Below, piece by piece: positions 48,388 through 57,184 of a stretch of 64,000 nucleotides of DNA; position 1 is the first letter of the stretch, and each line of letters begins with the position of its first letter. The position numbers were made by a program, and so were the translations under genes. Source of the stretch: Marinobacter sp. BGYM27 (GTDB lineage Bacteria > Pseudomonadota > Gammaproteobacteria > Pseudomonadales > Oleiphilaceae); assembly GCA_025153445.1 (NCBI GenBank), contig JANZNS010000004.1:124001-188000 (forward strand), given 5' to 3'. Below the pieces are notes generated by a model that had not been told where the DNA came from, searched no databases, and saw only the letters and a program-made list of their open reading frames with translations.

Positions 48388-49971
48388 CTAGTCGATCAGT
48401 TTCTGCGCTCTTGCGAGTGCCGCGGCCGCCTTGGGGCCGGTCCAGAGTGAGGGCAGAATCACCAGCGATACCGGAATGGCCGTCAGCACGATGAACTGCT
48501 GGAGCACACCGATCTGGCCGGACCCCATCGACAAGAGTATGGCGGCCATCAATGCCATGGCACCGCCCCAATAAACTCTCACCCAACGGTTCGGCTCATC
48601 GTGTCCGGCGCCGACCATTGCAATCGAGTAGCTCATTGAATCACCCGTGGTGGCGACGAAAATCGTCGTCAACAGCAGGATCGCCGCCGCCATAAACGAG
48701 CCACCTGGCAGGGCTTGGGCCACCGTCAATGTCGCAACATCAAACTGGAAGTTCCCCAGCGCCTCGGTCAGATCGAACGTACCCTGCAATTGGTGGTAGA
48801 TGCCCGATCCCCCCAGCAGCGTGAACCAGATGGTGGTGGCAACCGGCGCCAGAACGGCGACCGCCAGAATCATTTCCCGGATCGAACGTCCACGAGAAAT
48901 CCGGGCCACAAAAACCGCCATCAATGGTGTGTAACCGATAAACCAGGCAAAGAAGAAAACCGTCCACCACTTCATCCACCAATCCGGCGCTGTGTTGGTC
49001 GTCATTGTCGCCATGCTGAAAAATGAAGACGCGTATTGGCCCATCGCCTGAACATAGGTATCAACCAGAAACAGTGTCGGGCCAAATACAAAAAGGATCG
49101 CCGCAATGACCAGCGCCAGGATGACATTGAAGCGGCTCAGCAGCTGAATACCTTTGTGGAGCCCGGTCAGCGCGGACGTCATGTAGATACCGGCCAGAAT
49201 GGCCAGAATCGTGATCTGGGAGCCATAGCCGTCGGCAAAACCGAAGAGTTCATGCAAACCGAAACTGACCTGCGTCGCCAGAAAGCCGATGGGGCCGACA
49301 GTGCCCGCGACGACAGCAATCACGCAAAAAGCGTCTACCACACTGCCCAGTTTGCTTTTGATTACGGTATCGCCAAATACCGGATACAGGAGCGTTCGCG
49401 GCTGAAGTGGCTTGCCTTCGGAATAGTGTGCATGCGCCAGAACCACCGCTGTCAATGAACCCAGGACAGCCCAGGCCAGGACACCCCAGTGCATGAATGA
49501 CTGGGCCAGCGCCGGTGCGATCGCAGCCGCCGTTCCCGCTTCTGCATCAAATGCCGGAGGCGAAACGACGAAGTGGTACACGGGCTCGCCCGCGGCAAAA
49601 AAGACACCACCACCCGCCAACAGGGTGCACATAATCATCGAAAGCCAGCGAAATGTACTGATTTCCGGCGTTTTCAGATCGCCAATGCGCGCTGCGCCCG
49701 CACGTGAAACCGCAACACCGATAGCCACAAAAAACGTCAGCAGCAGCAAAACCTGAAAGAATGACCCGAGATACTTTGCAGTCCAGGTGAAACCGTCGCC
49801 GATCAACGTCTTTGTTGCTGAGGCATCGAACAGAGAGAAAAACACGAACAGCGCGATAAACCCCATGGTGAGGGACAGCACAATCGGATCGCCCATACGG
49901 CGCTTGGGGGCAGAAGAAGACGGGCCGGCTGAACGCTGCGCGCTCGAGGCATTTGAGCTCGAAGAAGACAT
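48388..49971 (-). CDS. BCCT family transporter with altered tryptophan signature
   Basis: The 527-residue protein has a Ser-rich N-terminus and about 12 transmembrane helices. It is a betaine/choline/carnitine transporter by fold: GEPVYHFVVSPP, SFMHWGVLAWAVLGS and ARISRGRSIREM are family marks. The helix-8 signature, usually W-T-x-x-[FY]-W-x-W-W, reads WTVFFFAWFIGYTP, so two tryptophans of the substrate box are replaced by phenylalanine. Uptake of a compound other than glycine betaine is possible. ATG 49971 is preferred over 49989. It diverges from a ketopantoate-reductase-like gene. Confidence 0.9.
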   Translation of the reverse strand: MSSSSSNASSAQRSAGPSSSAPKRRMGDPIVLSLTMGFIALFVFFSLFDASATKTLIGDGFTWTAKYLGSFFQVLLLLTFFVAIGVAVSRAGAARIGDLKTPEISTFRWLSMIMCTLLAGGGVFFAAGEPVYHFVVSPPAFDAEAGTAAAIAPALAQSFMHWGVLAWAVLGSLTAVVLAHAHYSEGKPLQPRTLLYPVFGDTVIKSKLGSVVDAFCVIAVVAGTVGPIGFLATQVSFGLHELFGFADGYGSQITILAILAGIYMTSALTGLHKGIQLLSRFNVILALVIAAILFVFGPTLFLVDTYVQAMGQYASSFFSMATMTTNTAPDWWMKWWTVFFFAWFIGYTPLMAVFVARISRGRSIREMILAVAVLAPVATTIWFTLLGGSGIYHQLQGTFDLTEALGNFQFDVATLTVAQALPGGSFMAAAILLLTTIFVATTGDSMSYSIAMVGAGHDEPNRWVRVYWGGAMALMAAILLSMGSGQIGVLQQFIVLTAIPVSLVILPSLWTGPKAAAALARAQKLID

Positions 49972-50340
49972 CAATTTAAGAATCCACAATAAAAAACGGC
50001 CGCATACCCTACCAGACTGAGAGAGGATAGATATTGCGGTATGTATCCACCCAATCCACTCCCTGAGCGGTTGACAGGCGGTCTGATCAATTGTTGCGGC
50101 GGTTTCGAGGCATTGCCGGCTCAGGATATTCGCAATCGTTTTTGCAGCATAGGACTCGTTTTATATTCCGCTTTGCGATACTGGATACCAAAATATCTAG
50201 CTTCATATATTATTTTCGGTACGCTAAAGGTAAATTAGACTTCACGAACAACTGACCTCAATGTCTGTCGCCACCACGGCCAGCCTCACCGCCGTTACTG
50301 AGGTTAATCACCACCTTTTTTTCAATGAGGAGAGTATGTA
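49972..50340. other. Divergent intergenic region between the BCCT and ketopantoate-reductase-like genes (369 bp)
   Basis: The stretch 50155-50240 is AT-rich and probably contains the rightward promoter, but I cannot select a convincing pair of boxes. A 65-codon open frame (50041-50238) has no recognisable domain or ribosome-binding site. Nothing else is seen. Confidence 0.5.
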
Positions 50341-51282
50341 ATGTCAGCCAAGCCCAGCATTCTGATTGTCGGCGCCGGTGCCATCGGCAGCTTCTATGGC
50401 GCCATTCTCAAGCGCGCAGGCTGTGCGGTCAGTGTGGTCATGCGGTCGGAATACGACGCGGTGGTGGCCAATGGCATTCAAATCAACAGCGAGCTGGGTG
50501 AGCTCTCCTACCGGCCGGATCATGTTTACCGTGATGGCGACACGCCGGAAAGCGCGCCCGATTATCTGATCCTTTGCGTCAAAGTGCTCCCCGGTGTCGA
50601 CCGCGCCGCAATGATCCGCCCCTGGATGGGCGACAACACCCGCATTGTGCTGATCGAAAACGGGTTGGACATTGAACGCGAACTGGCTGATGCCTTTCCC
50701 GCCAACCCGGTGACCAGCTGCCTGGCGTTTATTGCCGCCAGCCGTGTTGCACCGGGAGTGGTGGATCACAAGGCTTATGGCCGACTGGTGATGGGCAGTT
50801 TCCCCAGTGGTATCGATAGCGAAACCAGAGCACTGGCAGATCTGTTTATCGAGGGCGGCATCAAAATCGACCTGACCGAGGAGGTGGTCGGCGAGCGCTG
50901 GCGTAAATGCCTGTGGAATACGCCGTTTAACCCTCTGTCGGTGCTGGCAAATGGTGCCGACACTGCCACCATTCTCGACACCGAAGGTGGTGCTGACCTG
51001 ATACGGGAACTGATCCGTGAAGTAATGGCGGTCGCCGCGGCCGATGGTTACCCGATGGACGAGAACCTGATCGAAAAGAACATTGCCGGCACCCGCAAGA
51101 TGCCGCCTTACAAGAACAGCATGGCGCTGGACTACCTGAACGACCGGCCGATTGAGCTGGACGCGGTCATCGGCAACGTCGTCGCCATCGCACAAAAACA
51201 TAAGGTTTCTGTGCCGCACCTGAATACCGTGCTGGTTACCTTGCGTATGCGCGAGCGACTCAAACAGGCGGAATCGGCCTGA
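50341..51282 (+). CDS. Ketopantoate reductase family protein
   Basis: The 313-residue protein has an N-terminal Rossmann fold (ILIVGAGAIGSFYGAILKRAG) and the C-terminal helical domain of ApbA/PanE. That domain includes ERWRKCLWNTPFNPLSVLA, with the catalytic lysine region, and KNSMALDYLNDRPIELD. PanE reduces 2-dehydropantoate to pantoate for coenzyme A synthesis. Many paralogs act on other 2-oxo acids, and the isolated context does not point to pantothenate. GAGGAG lies just before the ATG. Confidence 0.88.
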   Translation: MSAKPSILIVGAGAIGSFYGAILKRAGCAVSVVMRSEYDAVVANGIQINSELGELSYRPDHVYRDGDTPESAPDYLILCVKVLPGVDRAAMIRPWMGDNTRIVLIENGLDIERELADAFPANPVTSCLAFIAASRVAPGVVDHKAYGRLVMGSFPSGIDSETRALADLFIEGGIKIDLTEEVVGERWRKCLWNTPFNPLSVLANGADTATILDTEGGADLIRELIREVMAVAAADGYPMDENLIEKNIAGTRKMPPYKNSMALDYLNDRPIELDAVIGNVVAIAQKHKVSVPHLNTVLVTLRMRERLKQAESA

Positions 51283-51325
51283 GGCCGCCCGACGCGATTG
51301 CTGTAAATGTAGAACTTTGATCCCA

Positions 51326-51366
51326 CACCTTCGGTCTCTGCGTTATAACAACGCAGACCGGAGGTG
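51326..51366. terminator. Hairpin at the convergent ends of two genes
   Basis: An imperfect stem (CACCTTCGGTCTCTGCGTT with its partner, one or two bulges; inner TGCGTT/AACGCA) lies at 51326-51366. It includes the last codons of the nucleoside transferase gene. No T run is present. Confidence 0.45.
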
Positions 51367-51906
51367 CTGGACGGCGCGGATAAAGAGCGCCTCGTCGAAG
51401 AAATCTTCCGGCGCAAATCCCCTTTCCAGATAAGGCCGGGCACCGTGCACCATATGTCCGCCGGCGCGAACCAGCCCGCAGTCCAGCATCAGGTTATCGC
51501 ACAACCCGAACGGCTCGATCGCAGCACCGTTACTGTCCACGCCATCCTTGCCTTTAACGCGCTGATTGTAGGGGGTCTTGCAGACGCTGAACCCTACGGA
51601 AGGCTTACCTGCGGCAATCATGTAACCCAGTTCAAAAATAGTGCCGGCGTCAGCACTGGGACCGCGGAAAGGTGTCAGGTTCGCGATCAGCGCAGTCGCT
51701 TCATCCATCAATTGCTTGTTGGCATCGTAGATCAACTGCCCCGGATCTGCGGCGTTTTCAAGATCAAGCTGATTGTCGGAGGGTGACAGCCCCTGCAGCC
51801 CGACATCGGCGAGAATCGCCTTCTTGCGCTCGTCAATGTGGATCCGCAGCGTATCGGGAAAAAAGACCTCGGGGCCGGCGAGATAGACCGACGGTCGATC
51901 ACTCAT
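51343..51906 (-). CDS. Nucleoside 2-deoxyribosyltransferase family protein
   Basis: The 187-residue protein has the family N-terminus SVYLAGPEVFFPD and the active-site region DEATALIANLTPFRGPSADA, followed by GTIFELGYMIAAGKP. The family cleaves or exchanges the glycosidic bond of (deoxy)nucleosides and nucleotides. AGGAG lies 6 bp before the ATG. It precedes an SDR gene on the same strand, and the two could be cotranscribed (57 bp apart). Its precise substrate is unknown. Confidence 0.88.
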   Translation of the reverse strand: MSDRPSVYLAGPEVFFPDTLRIHIDERKKAILADVGLQGLSPSDNQLDLENAADPGQLIYDANKQLMDEATALIANLTPFRGPSADAGTIFELGYMIAAGKPSVGFSVCKTPYNQRVKGKDGVDSNGAAIEPFGLCDNLMLDCGLVRAGGHMVHGARPYLERGFAPEDFFDEALFIRAVQHLRSALL

Positions 51907-51963
51907 TAGGTTCTCCTGTCTCCTGTTCTCATGAATGGCGTTACGGATTTACCTGTCAGAAGC

Positions 51964-52755
51964 TCAGCGGCGCTTGGTGATTTTGAACAGCATCTCGGGC
52001 GCAATCCGTTTGATCCAGAGTGCGGCCATTTCCTTGCCCTTGCCCACCGGGATCTCCCGCTTTCTGGCCTCCAGGCCTTTGATTACCACATCCGCACATT
52101 TGTTCACGTCCATGCCACCGGCGATATCGTCATCTTCTTCGCCAAACGGCGTGCCATCACCGGACAATGCGTTGCGGGAAACATCCGTTTTGATAAAGCC
52201 GGGCACGATGGTGGACACATGCACGCCGGAGTCCTCAACTTCCGCCCGCAGCGCATCAAAGAAACCCATCACCGCGTGCTTGGCGGCACAATAACCGGTG
52301 CGCTGGGGTACACCGACTTTGCCGGCGACACTGGCCGTGACGGCAATGTGCCCGGCGCCCCGCCCCAGCATATGGGGCAACACCGCCTTGGTGACCGCGA
52401 TCTGACCCATCACATCCACATCCATCAGTTTCTGGTAGACCGCCATGTCAGTCTCTTTGCACAACGAACGCTGGGACATGCCGGCATTGTTGATCAGCAC
52501 ATCGATCTGACCGAAGTGGTCGAGCACGGTTTGCACTGCCCCGGGCAAGGCTGCCCAGTCGGTGACATCCAGAGGGAGTACCAGCACCTGATCATTGCTC
52601 AGATCCGCCCCGACACAGCGGGCTTTGACCCGTTGTAGCTGACTTTCGCGACGGGCTGACAGCACCAGGCGAGCACCTTTGCGGGCAAAACCGACCGCAA
52701 GCGCTTCGCCAATGCCTGAGGAGGCTCCGGTAATCCAGATGATGGGGGCAGGCAT
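51964..52755 (-). CDS. Short-chain dehydrogenase/reductase
   Basis: The 263-residue classical SDR has the cofactor motif TGASSGIG, NNAG, and the active site with YCAAK (Tyr and Lys) after a Ser in TASVAGK. It resembles DHRS7-type reductases. A basic C-terminal tail (APEMLFKITKRR) may contact the membrane. The substrate is not known; context gives no strong hint. AAGGAG lies 5 bp before the start. Confidence 0.9.
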   Translation of the reverse strand: MPAPIIWITGASSGIGEALAVGFARKGARLVLSARRESQLQRVKARCVGADLSNDQVLVLPLDVTDWAALPGAVQTVLDHFGQIDVLINNAGMSQRSLCKETDMAVYQKLMDVDVMGQIAVTKAVLPHMLGRGAGHIAVTASVAGKVGVPQRTGYCAAKHAVMGFFDALRAEVEDSGVHVSTIVPGFIKTDVSRNALSGDGTPFGEEDDDIAGGMDVNKCADVVIKGLEARKREIPVGKGKEMAALWIKRIAPEMLFKITKRR

Positions 52756-52923
52756 GCAGGCTCCTTATCAGGTTTTGAATGAGGCAGACAATTTACCTGA
52801 TGACAGCACGTCTGTCCCGACCCTCTGATTCCGGGTTGCTTTACCCGGCCTGCGGAATCACAGAGAATGTCCGCCGGCCCACAGCCCTTCACTTATCCGC
52901 GACCCCCACTGCGAGCAAACCTC

Positions 52924-53466
52924 ATGGCGCTTAAAGCGACGATTGTTAAAGCATCTCTTAACGTTGCGGATATGGACCGCCACTATTACGCGGATCATAT
53001 GCTCACCGTGGCCCAGCACCCGTCCGAGAATGACGAGCGTTTGATGGTGCGACTGCTGGCATTCGCACTCAATGCCAGCGAAAGCCTCCAGTTCACCAAA
53101 GGCCTGAGCACTGACGATGAACCGGACGTGTGGGAAAAGAACCTGACTGACGAAATTGAACTGTGGATCGAGTTGGGCCAGCCGGACGAGAGCCGCATCC
53201 GCAAGGCCTGCAACCGGGCAAAACAGGTGGTGGTATATGCCTACGGCGCCCGGGCAGTCCCGGTCTGGTGGGAGAAGCTGAAGAGCAAGGTCAGCAGGTT
53301 TGATAATCTGCGGGTCATCGAGCTACCCGGGGAAGAAACCCAGGCACTGGCCGCACTGGCACAGAAAGCCATGACGCTGCAGTGCACCATTCAGGATGGC
53401 CAGGTGGGCATCGGGGATGAGCAATCCCATGTCACGATCGAACCGATCACCCTCTACCCTCAGTGA
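52924..53466 (+). CDS. yaeQ: YaeQ family protein
   Basis: The 180-residue protein starts MALKATIVKASLNVADMDRHYY, as in E. coli YaeQ (181 residues), and contains SENDERLMVRLLAFAL and ELWIELGQPDESRIRKAC. YaeQ has a PD-(D/E)XK nuclease-like fold, and its cellular role is unclear. The ATG at 52924 was chosen because it gives the family length; the frame is open to 52867. Confidence 0.94.
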   Translation: MALKATIVKASLNVADMDRHYYADHMLTVAQHPSENDERLMVRLLAFALNASESLQFTKGLSTDDEPDVWEKNLTDEIELWIELGQPDESRIRKACNRAKQVVVYAYGARAVPVWWEKLKSKVSRFDNLRVIELPGEETQALAALAQKAMTLQCTIQDGQVGIGDEQSHVTIEPITLYPQ

Positions 53467-53492
53467 CGCCTTGCTAGCGCCTGAAATCGTTT

Positions 53493-53789
53493 TCAGGCGT
53501 CCTGTTTTTCTGCTGGCTGCTCCGGCGCCTGGTTCAGCAATTCGGGCTTTTTCAGCGCCTTCTGGAACAGGTCTTTATCTTCTGCGATGGCCAGCGCGCA
53601 CTGTTCGGCCAACTCGTCTGAAAGGCCTTCAACACGGCGTTGCAGGAACACCAGAATTTCTTCTGACAACTCCAGCATTTTATCCCGCGCATCCGCGTCT
53701 GCCTTGGATGTAAACAGCATTTTATCGGGGTTGCTGAGTGCCATGTCCTGACCATCCCTCTCTGAAAAATACAGCGCCGTCACTGCCAT
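53493..53789 (-). CDS. yebG: DNA-damage-inducible protein YebG
   Basis: The 98-residue protein has the YebG pattern: a start MAVTALYFSERDGQDMA, then KMLFTSKADADARDKML. YebG is a small SOS-induced protein of unclear function. A LexA box lies about 60 bp upstream, which supports the assignment independently. The ATG at 53789 matches YebG starts, whereas 53819 would add 10 atypical residues. It is convergent with yaeQ. Confidence 0.92.
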   Translation of the reverse strand: MAVTALYFSERDGQDMALSNPDKMLFTSKADADARDKMLELSEEILVFLQRRVEGLSDELAEQCALAIAEDKDLFQKALKKPELLNQAPEQPAEKQDA

Positions 53790-53845
53790 GAATCTGATCT
53801 CCTGTGGGTATCCGCGCATCTGACGGGAAGCAGCATAACACTGAA

Positions 53846-53865
53846 TACTGTATATAAAAACAGTT
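53846..53865 (-). promoter_or_regulatory. LexA (SOS) box of yebG
   Basis: The core CTGTATATAAAAACAG fits CTGT-N8-ACAG exactly (53848-53863), with the flanking TA and TT of the E. coli consensus. It lies 59-74 bp before the yebG start codon. Confidence 0.88.
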
Positions 53866-53901
53866 ATTGGCCTTATGCAACTTCCGAGTGGCTCCTGCTG
53901 C

Positions 53902-55254
53902 TCAGTCCTTGAACTCGGCTTTATCCAGGCCGTATTTTTTCATTTTGTCGTAGAGGGTCTTGCGGGCGATACCGAGCTGCACCATGGTGCCCTTGATGCT
54001 GCCCTGACAGGCATTGAGCGCACTGACAATCGCTGAACGCTCGAAGGCTTCGATCATCTCCGACAGGGTCTGTCGCCCTGAAATATTGGCCCCCTGCACC
54101 TCCTCGGTTTCGTCCAGCGCGACCGGCCCCAGCAACACGTAGCGCTCTGCCAGATTGCGCAGCTCCCGCACGTTGCCGGGCCAGCTGTGCTGCATCAGCC
54201 GCGCCGCCTGCCCGGCGTCCAGCGGCACACTCTCGCGGTCATAACGGGCTGCTGCTATCAGCGCAAAGTGGTGAAACAGCAGCGGCACGTCTTCCTTTCG
54301 CTCTCTCAACGGCGGGATATCCACCTGCACCACGTTGAGACGGTAATATAGATCCGAACGGAACTCCCCCGCTTCACTGAGCTGTTTGAGATCCGATTTG
54401 CTGGAGGCGATTACCCGCACATCCACCTCAAACTGGGCGTTACTCCCCAATCGCTCAACCATGCGTTCCTCGAGTACCCGCAACAGTTTAACCTGCAGCG
54501 GCAGCGGCATGCTTTCCACTTCATCAAGAAACAGCGTGCCTTCGTGGGCGTGCTCGAACTTGCCGATACGGCGTTTATCAGCGCCGGTGAAGGCGCCGGA
54601 TTCGTGCCCGAAAAGTTCGCTCTCGATCAGGTTTTCAGGCACGGCTCCGCAATTGATCGCCACAAAGTTGTGGGCGCTACGCGGGCTGTTTTCATGGATA
54701 TAGCGGGCAATCGCATCCTTGCCGGCGCCGGTTTCACCACACAGCATGATGTTGGCGGAAATATCCAGCAGCGGATCAATGGTGGCGATCACTTTCTGCA
54801 TCACCTGAGAGTCACCCAGAATCCTCGGGCCCGGTCGGCCGAGCAGTTTCAGCTGAGCTTTGAGCCGACGGTTCTCCAGCGCCAGATGGCGCTTCTCCAG
54901 CCCGTGCCGCAATAACTCCATCAGCTCGTCGTGATCAAACGGCTTCTCTATAAAATCGTATGCGCCCTGCTGCATTGCAGAAACAGCAGTGCTGATATCC
55001 CCCTGACCAGTAAGAATGATGACCGGAATGGCGTCGTCAATCGCCTGAATCCTTTTCAACACGGCCACGCCATCCAGCCCCGGCATGTTGTAGTCGCACA
55101 GCACGACCCCTTCATAATGCGCGGTCAACGCGGCCAGTCCGGCTTCACCATCGCTGTAACACTCAACCGACAAATCCTCCAGCGAAAGGGTCTGCGCCAT
55201 GGCCAGCCGTATATCCGGATCATCGTCAATAAACACGACGGCGGTTTCGTTCAT
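53902..55254 (-). CDS. dctD: Sigma-54 dependent response regulator, DctD type
   Basis: The 450-residue protein has a receiver domain with acidic pocket DDD (10-12), phospho-acceptor Asp54 and Lys in EKPF. A AAA+ domain follows, with Walker A GETGAGKD and the sigma-54 contact loop GAFTGA. A C-terminal Fis-type DNA-binding helix-turn-helix closes the protein (RSAIVSALNACQGSIKGT). It overlaps dctB by 4 bp. As a set with dctB and a TRAP transporter it most probably activates transport genes from a -24/-12 promoter. Confidence 0.94.
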   Translation of the reverse strand: MNETAVVFIDDDPDIRLAMAQTLSLEDLSVECYSDGEAGLAALTAHYEGVVLCDYNMPGLDGVAVLKRIQAIDDAIPVIILTGQGDISTAVSAMQQGAYDFIEKPFDHDELMELLRHGLEKRHLALENRRLKAQLKLLGRPGPRILGDSQVMQKVIATIDPLLDISANIMLCGETGAGKDAIARYIHENSPRSAHNFVAINCGAVPENLIESELFGHESGAFTGADKRRIGKFEHAHEGTLFLDEVESMPLPLQVKLLRVLEERMVERLGSNAQFEVDVRVIASSKSDLKQLSEAGEFRSDLYYRLNVVQVDIPPLRERKEDVPLLFHHFALIAAARYDRESVPLDAGQAARLMQHSWPGNVRELRNLAERYVLLGPVALDETEEVQGANISGRQTLSEMIEAFERSAIVSALNACQGSIKGTMVQLGIARKTLYDKMKKYGLDKAEFKD

Positions 55255-57089
55255 TCCGCAGTTCCTCGCTTGTTCAGCGTCAGTACAAATTCGGCACCGG
55301 GGCCGTCGGCCCTGTTGTGGCCGGTCAGCCGCCCACCCAGGGCATCCATAATCTGACGCGAAATAGACAACCCCAGCCCCAACCCCTGTTTCATGGATTT
55401 GGTGGTGAAAAAGGGTTCAAAAATCTGCTCGGTATCACCTGTCAGCCCCGGGCCGTTATCCCTTACCCGACACTGCCAGTGAGCCGGCTGATCGACGATA
55501 TCGATGGTAATTTCTGCCTGCTCCGAAGATTCCACAGCCTGGACGGCATTGGCCACCAGATTGACCATCACCTGCTCGATCCGGATCAGGTCGCCATGAC
55601 ACATCACCGGAGCCTCCGGCCTGCGCCAGTCGATACGGATACCCTCCCGGTGTTCCTGAGCGCTGATAATTTTGAGCGCGGCATCAATCGGCAAACGCAG
55701 ATCCAGCGGCGCAGGCGGCCCTTCTGATTTGCGGGCGAATACCTTGAACTGACGGGTCAGCTCGGCCATTTTGTCGCACAGCGTGACGATCTCGTTCAGG
55801 TTGGCATCCACCATCTCATGGGTACCCCGCTCAAGAAAGCGCCGGCCATTGCGGGCATAGGTCTGGATAGCGGTCAACGGCTGGTTCATCTCGTGATTCA
55901 GCCCGGCCGACATCTGCCCCAGCACCGCCAGCTTGGCCGCCTGGATCAGCTCCTGCTGGGTTTCCCTGAGTTCTGTCTGGGCCTCTTCCCGCTGCCGGAT
56001 CTCTTCCAGCAGCTGGGCATTGGAACTTTCCAGATCAGCGGTGCGCTCTGCCACGCGACGCTCCAGCTGCTCGCCCCGCAACGCCAGTTCCGCTTCCCGG
56101 CGGTACCGCTCCCGCAAATAAAGCCAGGTCAGAAAACCGCCCAAAAACAATACCGCGCCGCCGATCAGGAACTGGATCCGGGTCCAGAGTACTGACTGGG
56201 TGCCCACCATTACCTGCAGTTTCCAATCCAGTTGCGGCAAGGGCGTCTGCACACTCAGATACTCACGGGTGCCGCCGTTATCATTGATTCTGATCCGCTG
56301 CGAACGCTCGGAAACACCTAACGGCTGCCCCAGTGTTACCACCGAAATGGGCGCCAGATCCCGGCCCGGATAACGCAGATTACCTCGCTTAGCTTTATCG
56401 ATGCCGTCCAACTGACTGGTTTCAGCTTCAGTTCCGCTTTGAAAGTCACGGTACAACCAGCCCGGACGGCTGGCGAGAAAGCTGATGCCGTCGCCGTCCA
56501 GCACCACCATCTCGGCATCACTGAACGGCACCGGGCGCTGCCATTGCGATTCCAGTTCAGTGACCTGCACTTTTACCGCAATCACACCCAATACCTTGCC
56601 AGTGGCAGACTTCACCGGATGTGAGAAATACAGGCCGCGCACATCGGTGGTTGTGCCCAGCGCGAAATAGACCGCCGACTTCCCGGTGCGCATGGCATCC
56701 TGAAAATAGGGTCTGAAATCGAAGACTCGTCCGATAAAACTGCTCTTGAGCTGGTAGTTATTGGCCGCGATCGTGAGGCCTGTGCGATCCATCAGGTAGA
56801 CGTCAGAACTGCCGACGATCGCCGCCATCTGCTTCATTTCTTCATTGGCCTGGAGGATCAGGTTTTCACTTTGCGGGTATTTGAGAACAGATTCGAGCAG
56901 CGGGTGCTCGGCCATCAGCTCGGGAATTGGCCGATAGCGTTTCAGCTCGTTGGCCACCAGCTGACTGTAGCGAAAGGATTCTTCAAGGCTCTCCTGCTCT
57001 ACCAGTCGAAATCCGGCCCAGCCGCCAACCCACCACGAGCAGGCAGCAGTGACCAGGAACAGAATAAGGGCCCAGACGCGATAGGTCAT
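55251..57089 (-). CDS. dctB: C4-dicarboxylate sensor histidine kinase, DctB type
   Basis: The 612-residue membrane protein has an N-terminal helix (about 5-25), a large periplasmic sensor region of the double-Cache type (DLYFSHPVKS-like GLYFSHPVKSATGKV) and a second helix near residue 300. A coiled coil (RVAERTADLESSN) leads to a kinase core with phospho-His in GLNHEMNQPLTAI and an ATP-binding NLVANAVQA plus DNGPGL. It is coupled to dctD by a 4-bp overlap. In known systems DctB binds dicarboxylates such as succinate. Here the nearby transporter is TAXI type, so the ligand may differ. Confidence 0.93.
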   Translation of the reverse strand: MTYRVWALILFLVTAACSWWVGGWAGFRLVEQESLEESFRYSQLVANELKRYRPIPELMAEHPLLESVLKYPQSENLILQANEEMKQMAAIVGSSDVYLMDRTGLTIAANNYQLKSSFIGRVFDFRPYFQDAMRTGKSAVYFALGTTTDVRGLYFSHPVKSATGKVLGVIAVKVQVTELESQWQRPVPFSDAEMVVLDGDGISFLASRPGWLYRDFQSGTEAETSQLDGIDKAKRGNLRYPGRDLAPISVVTLGQPLGVSERSQRIRINDNGGTREYLSVQTPLPQLDWKLQVMVGTQSVLWTRIQFLIGGAVLFLGGFLTWLYLRERYRREAELALRGEQLERRVAERTADLESSNAQLLEEIRQREEAQTELRETQQELIQAAKLAVLGQMSAGLNHEMNQPLTAIQTYARNGRRFLERGTHEMVDANLNEIVTLCDKMAELTRQFKVFARKSEGPPAPLDLRLPIDAALKIISAQEHREGIRIDWRRPEAPVMCHGDLIRIEQVMVNLVANAVQAVESSEQAEITIDIVDQPAHWQCRVRDNGPGLTGDTEQIFEPFFTTKSMKQGLGLGLSISRQIMDALGGRLTGHNRADGPGAEFVLTLNKRGTAE

Positions 57090-57132
57090 GACGTCTCGTT
57101 GTGATGAAACTCGGGTTGCTGACTGTCAGCAC

Positions 57133-57158
57133 GACAACCTGTGTTTCCGCAGGTTGCC
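57133..57158 (-). other. Hairpin in the permease-dctB gap
   Basis: A 7-bp stem (CAACCTG / CAGGTTG, 57135-57141 and 57150-57156) lies between the permease stop and the dctB start. There is no T run. It could lower expression of dctB relative to the transporter. Confidence 0.4.
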
Positions 57159-57184
57159 GGCTTTCAGTTGAAAGGTCAAAGCCC

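Noticed and set aside
50041-50238. 65-codon open frame before the ketopantoate-reductase-like gene
   Set aside because: No ribosome-binding site, no domain and an unusual composition; probably a chance frame in an AT-rich promoter region.
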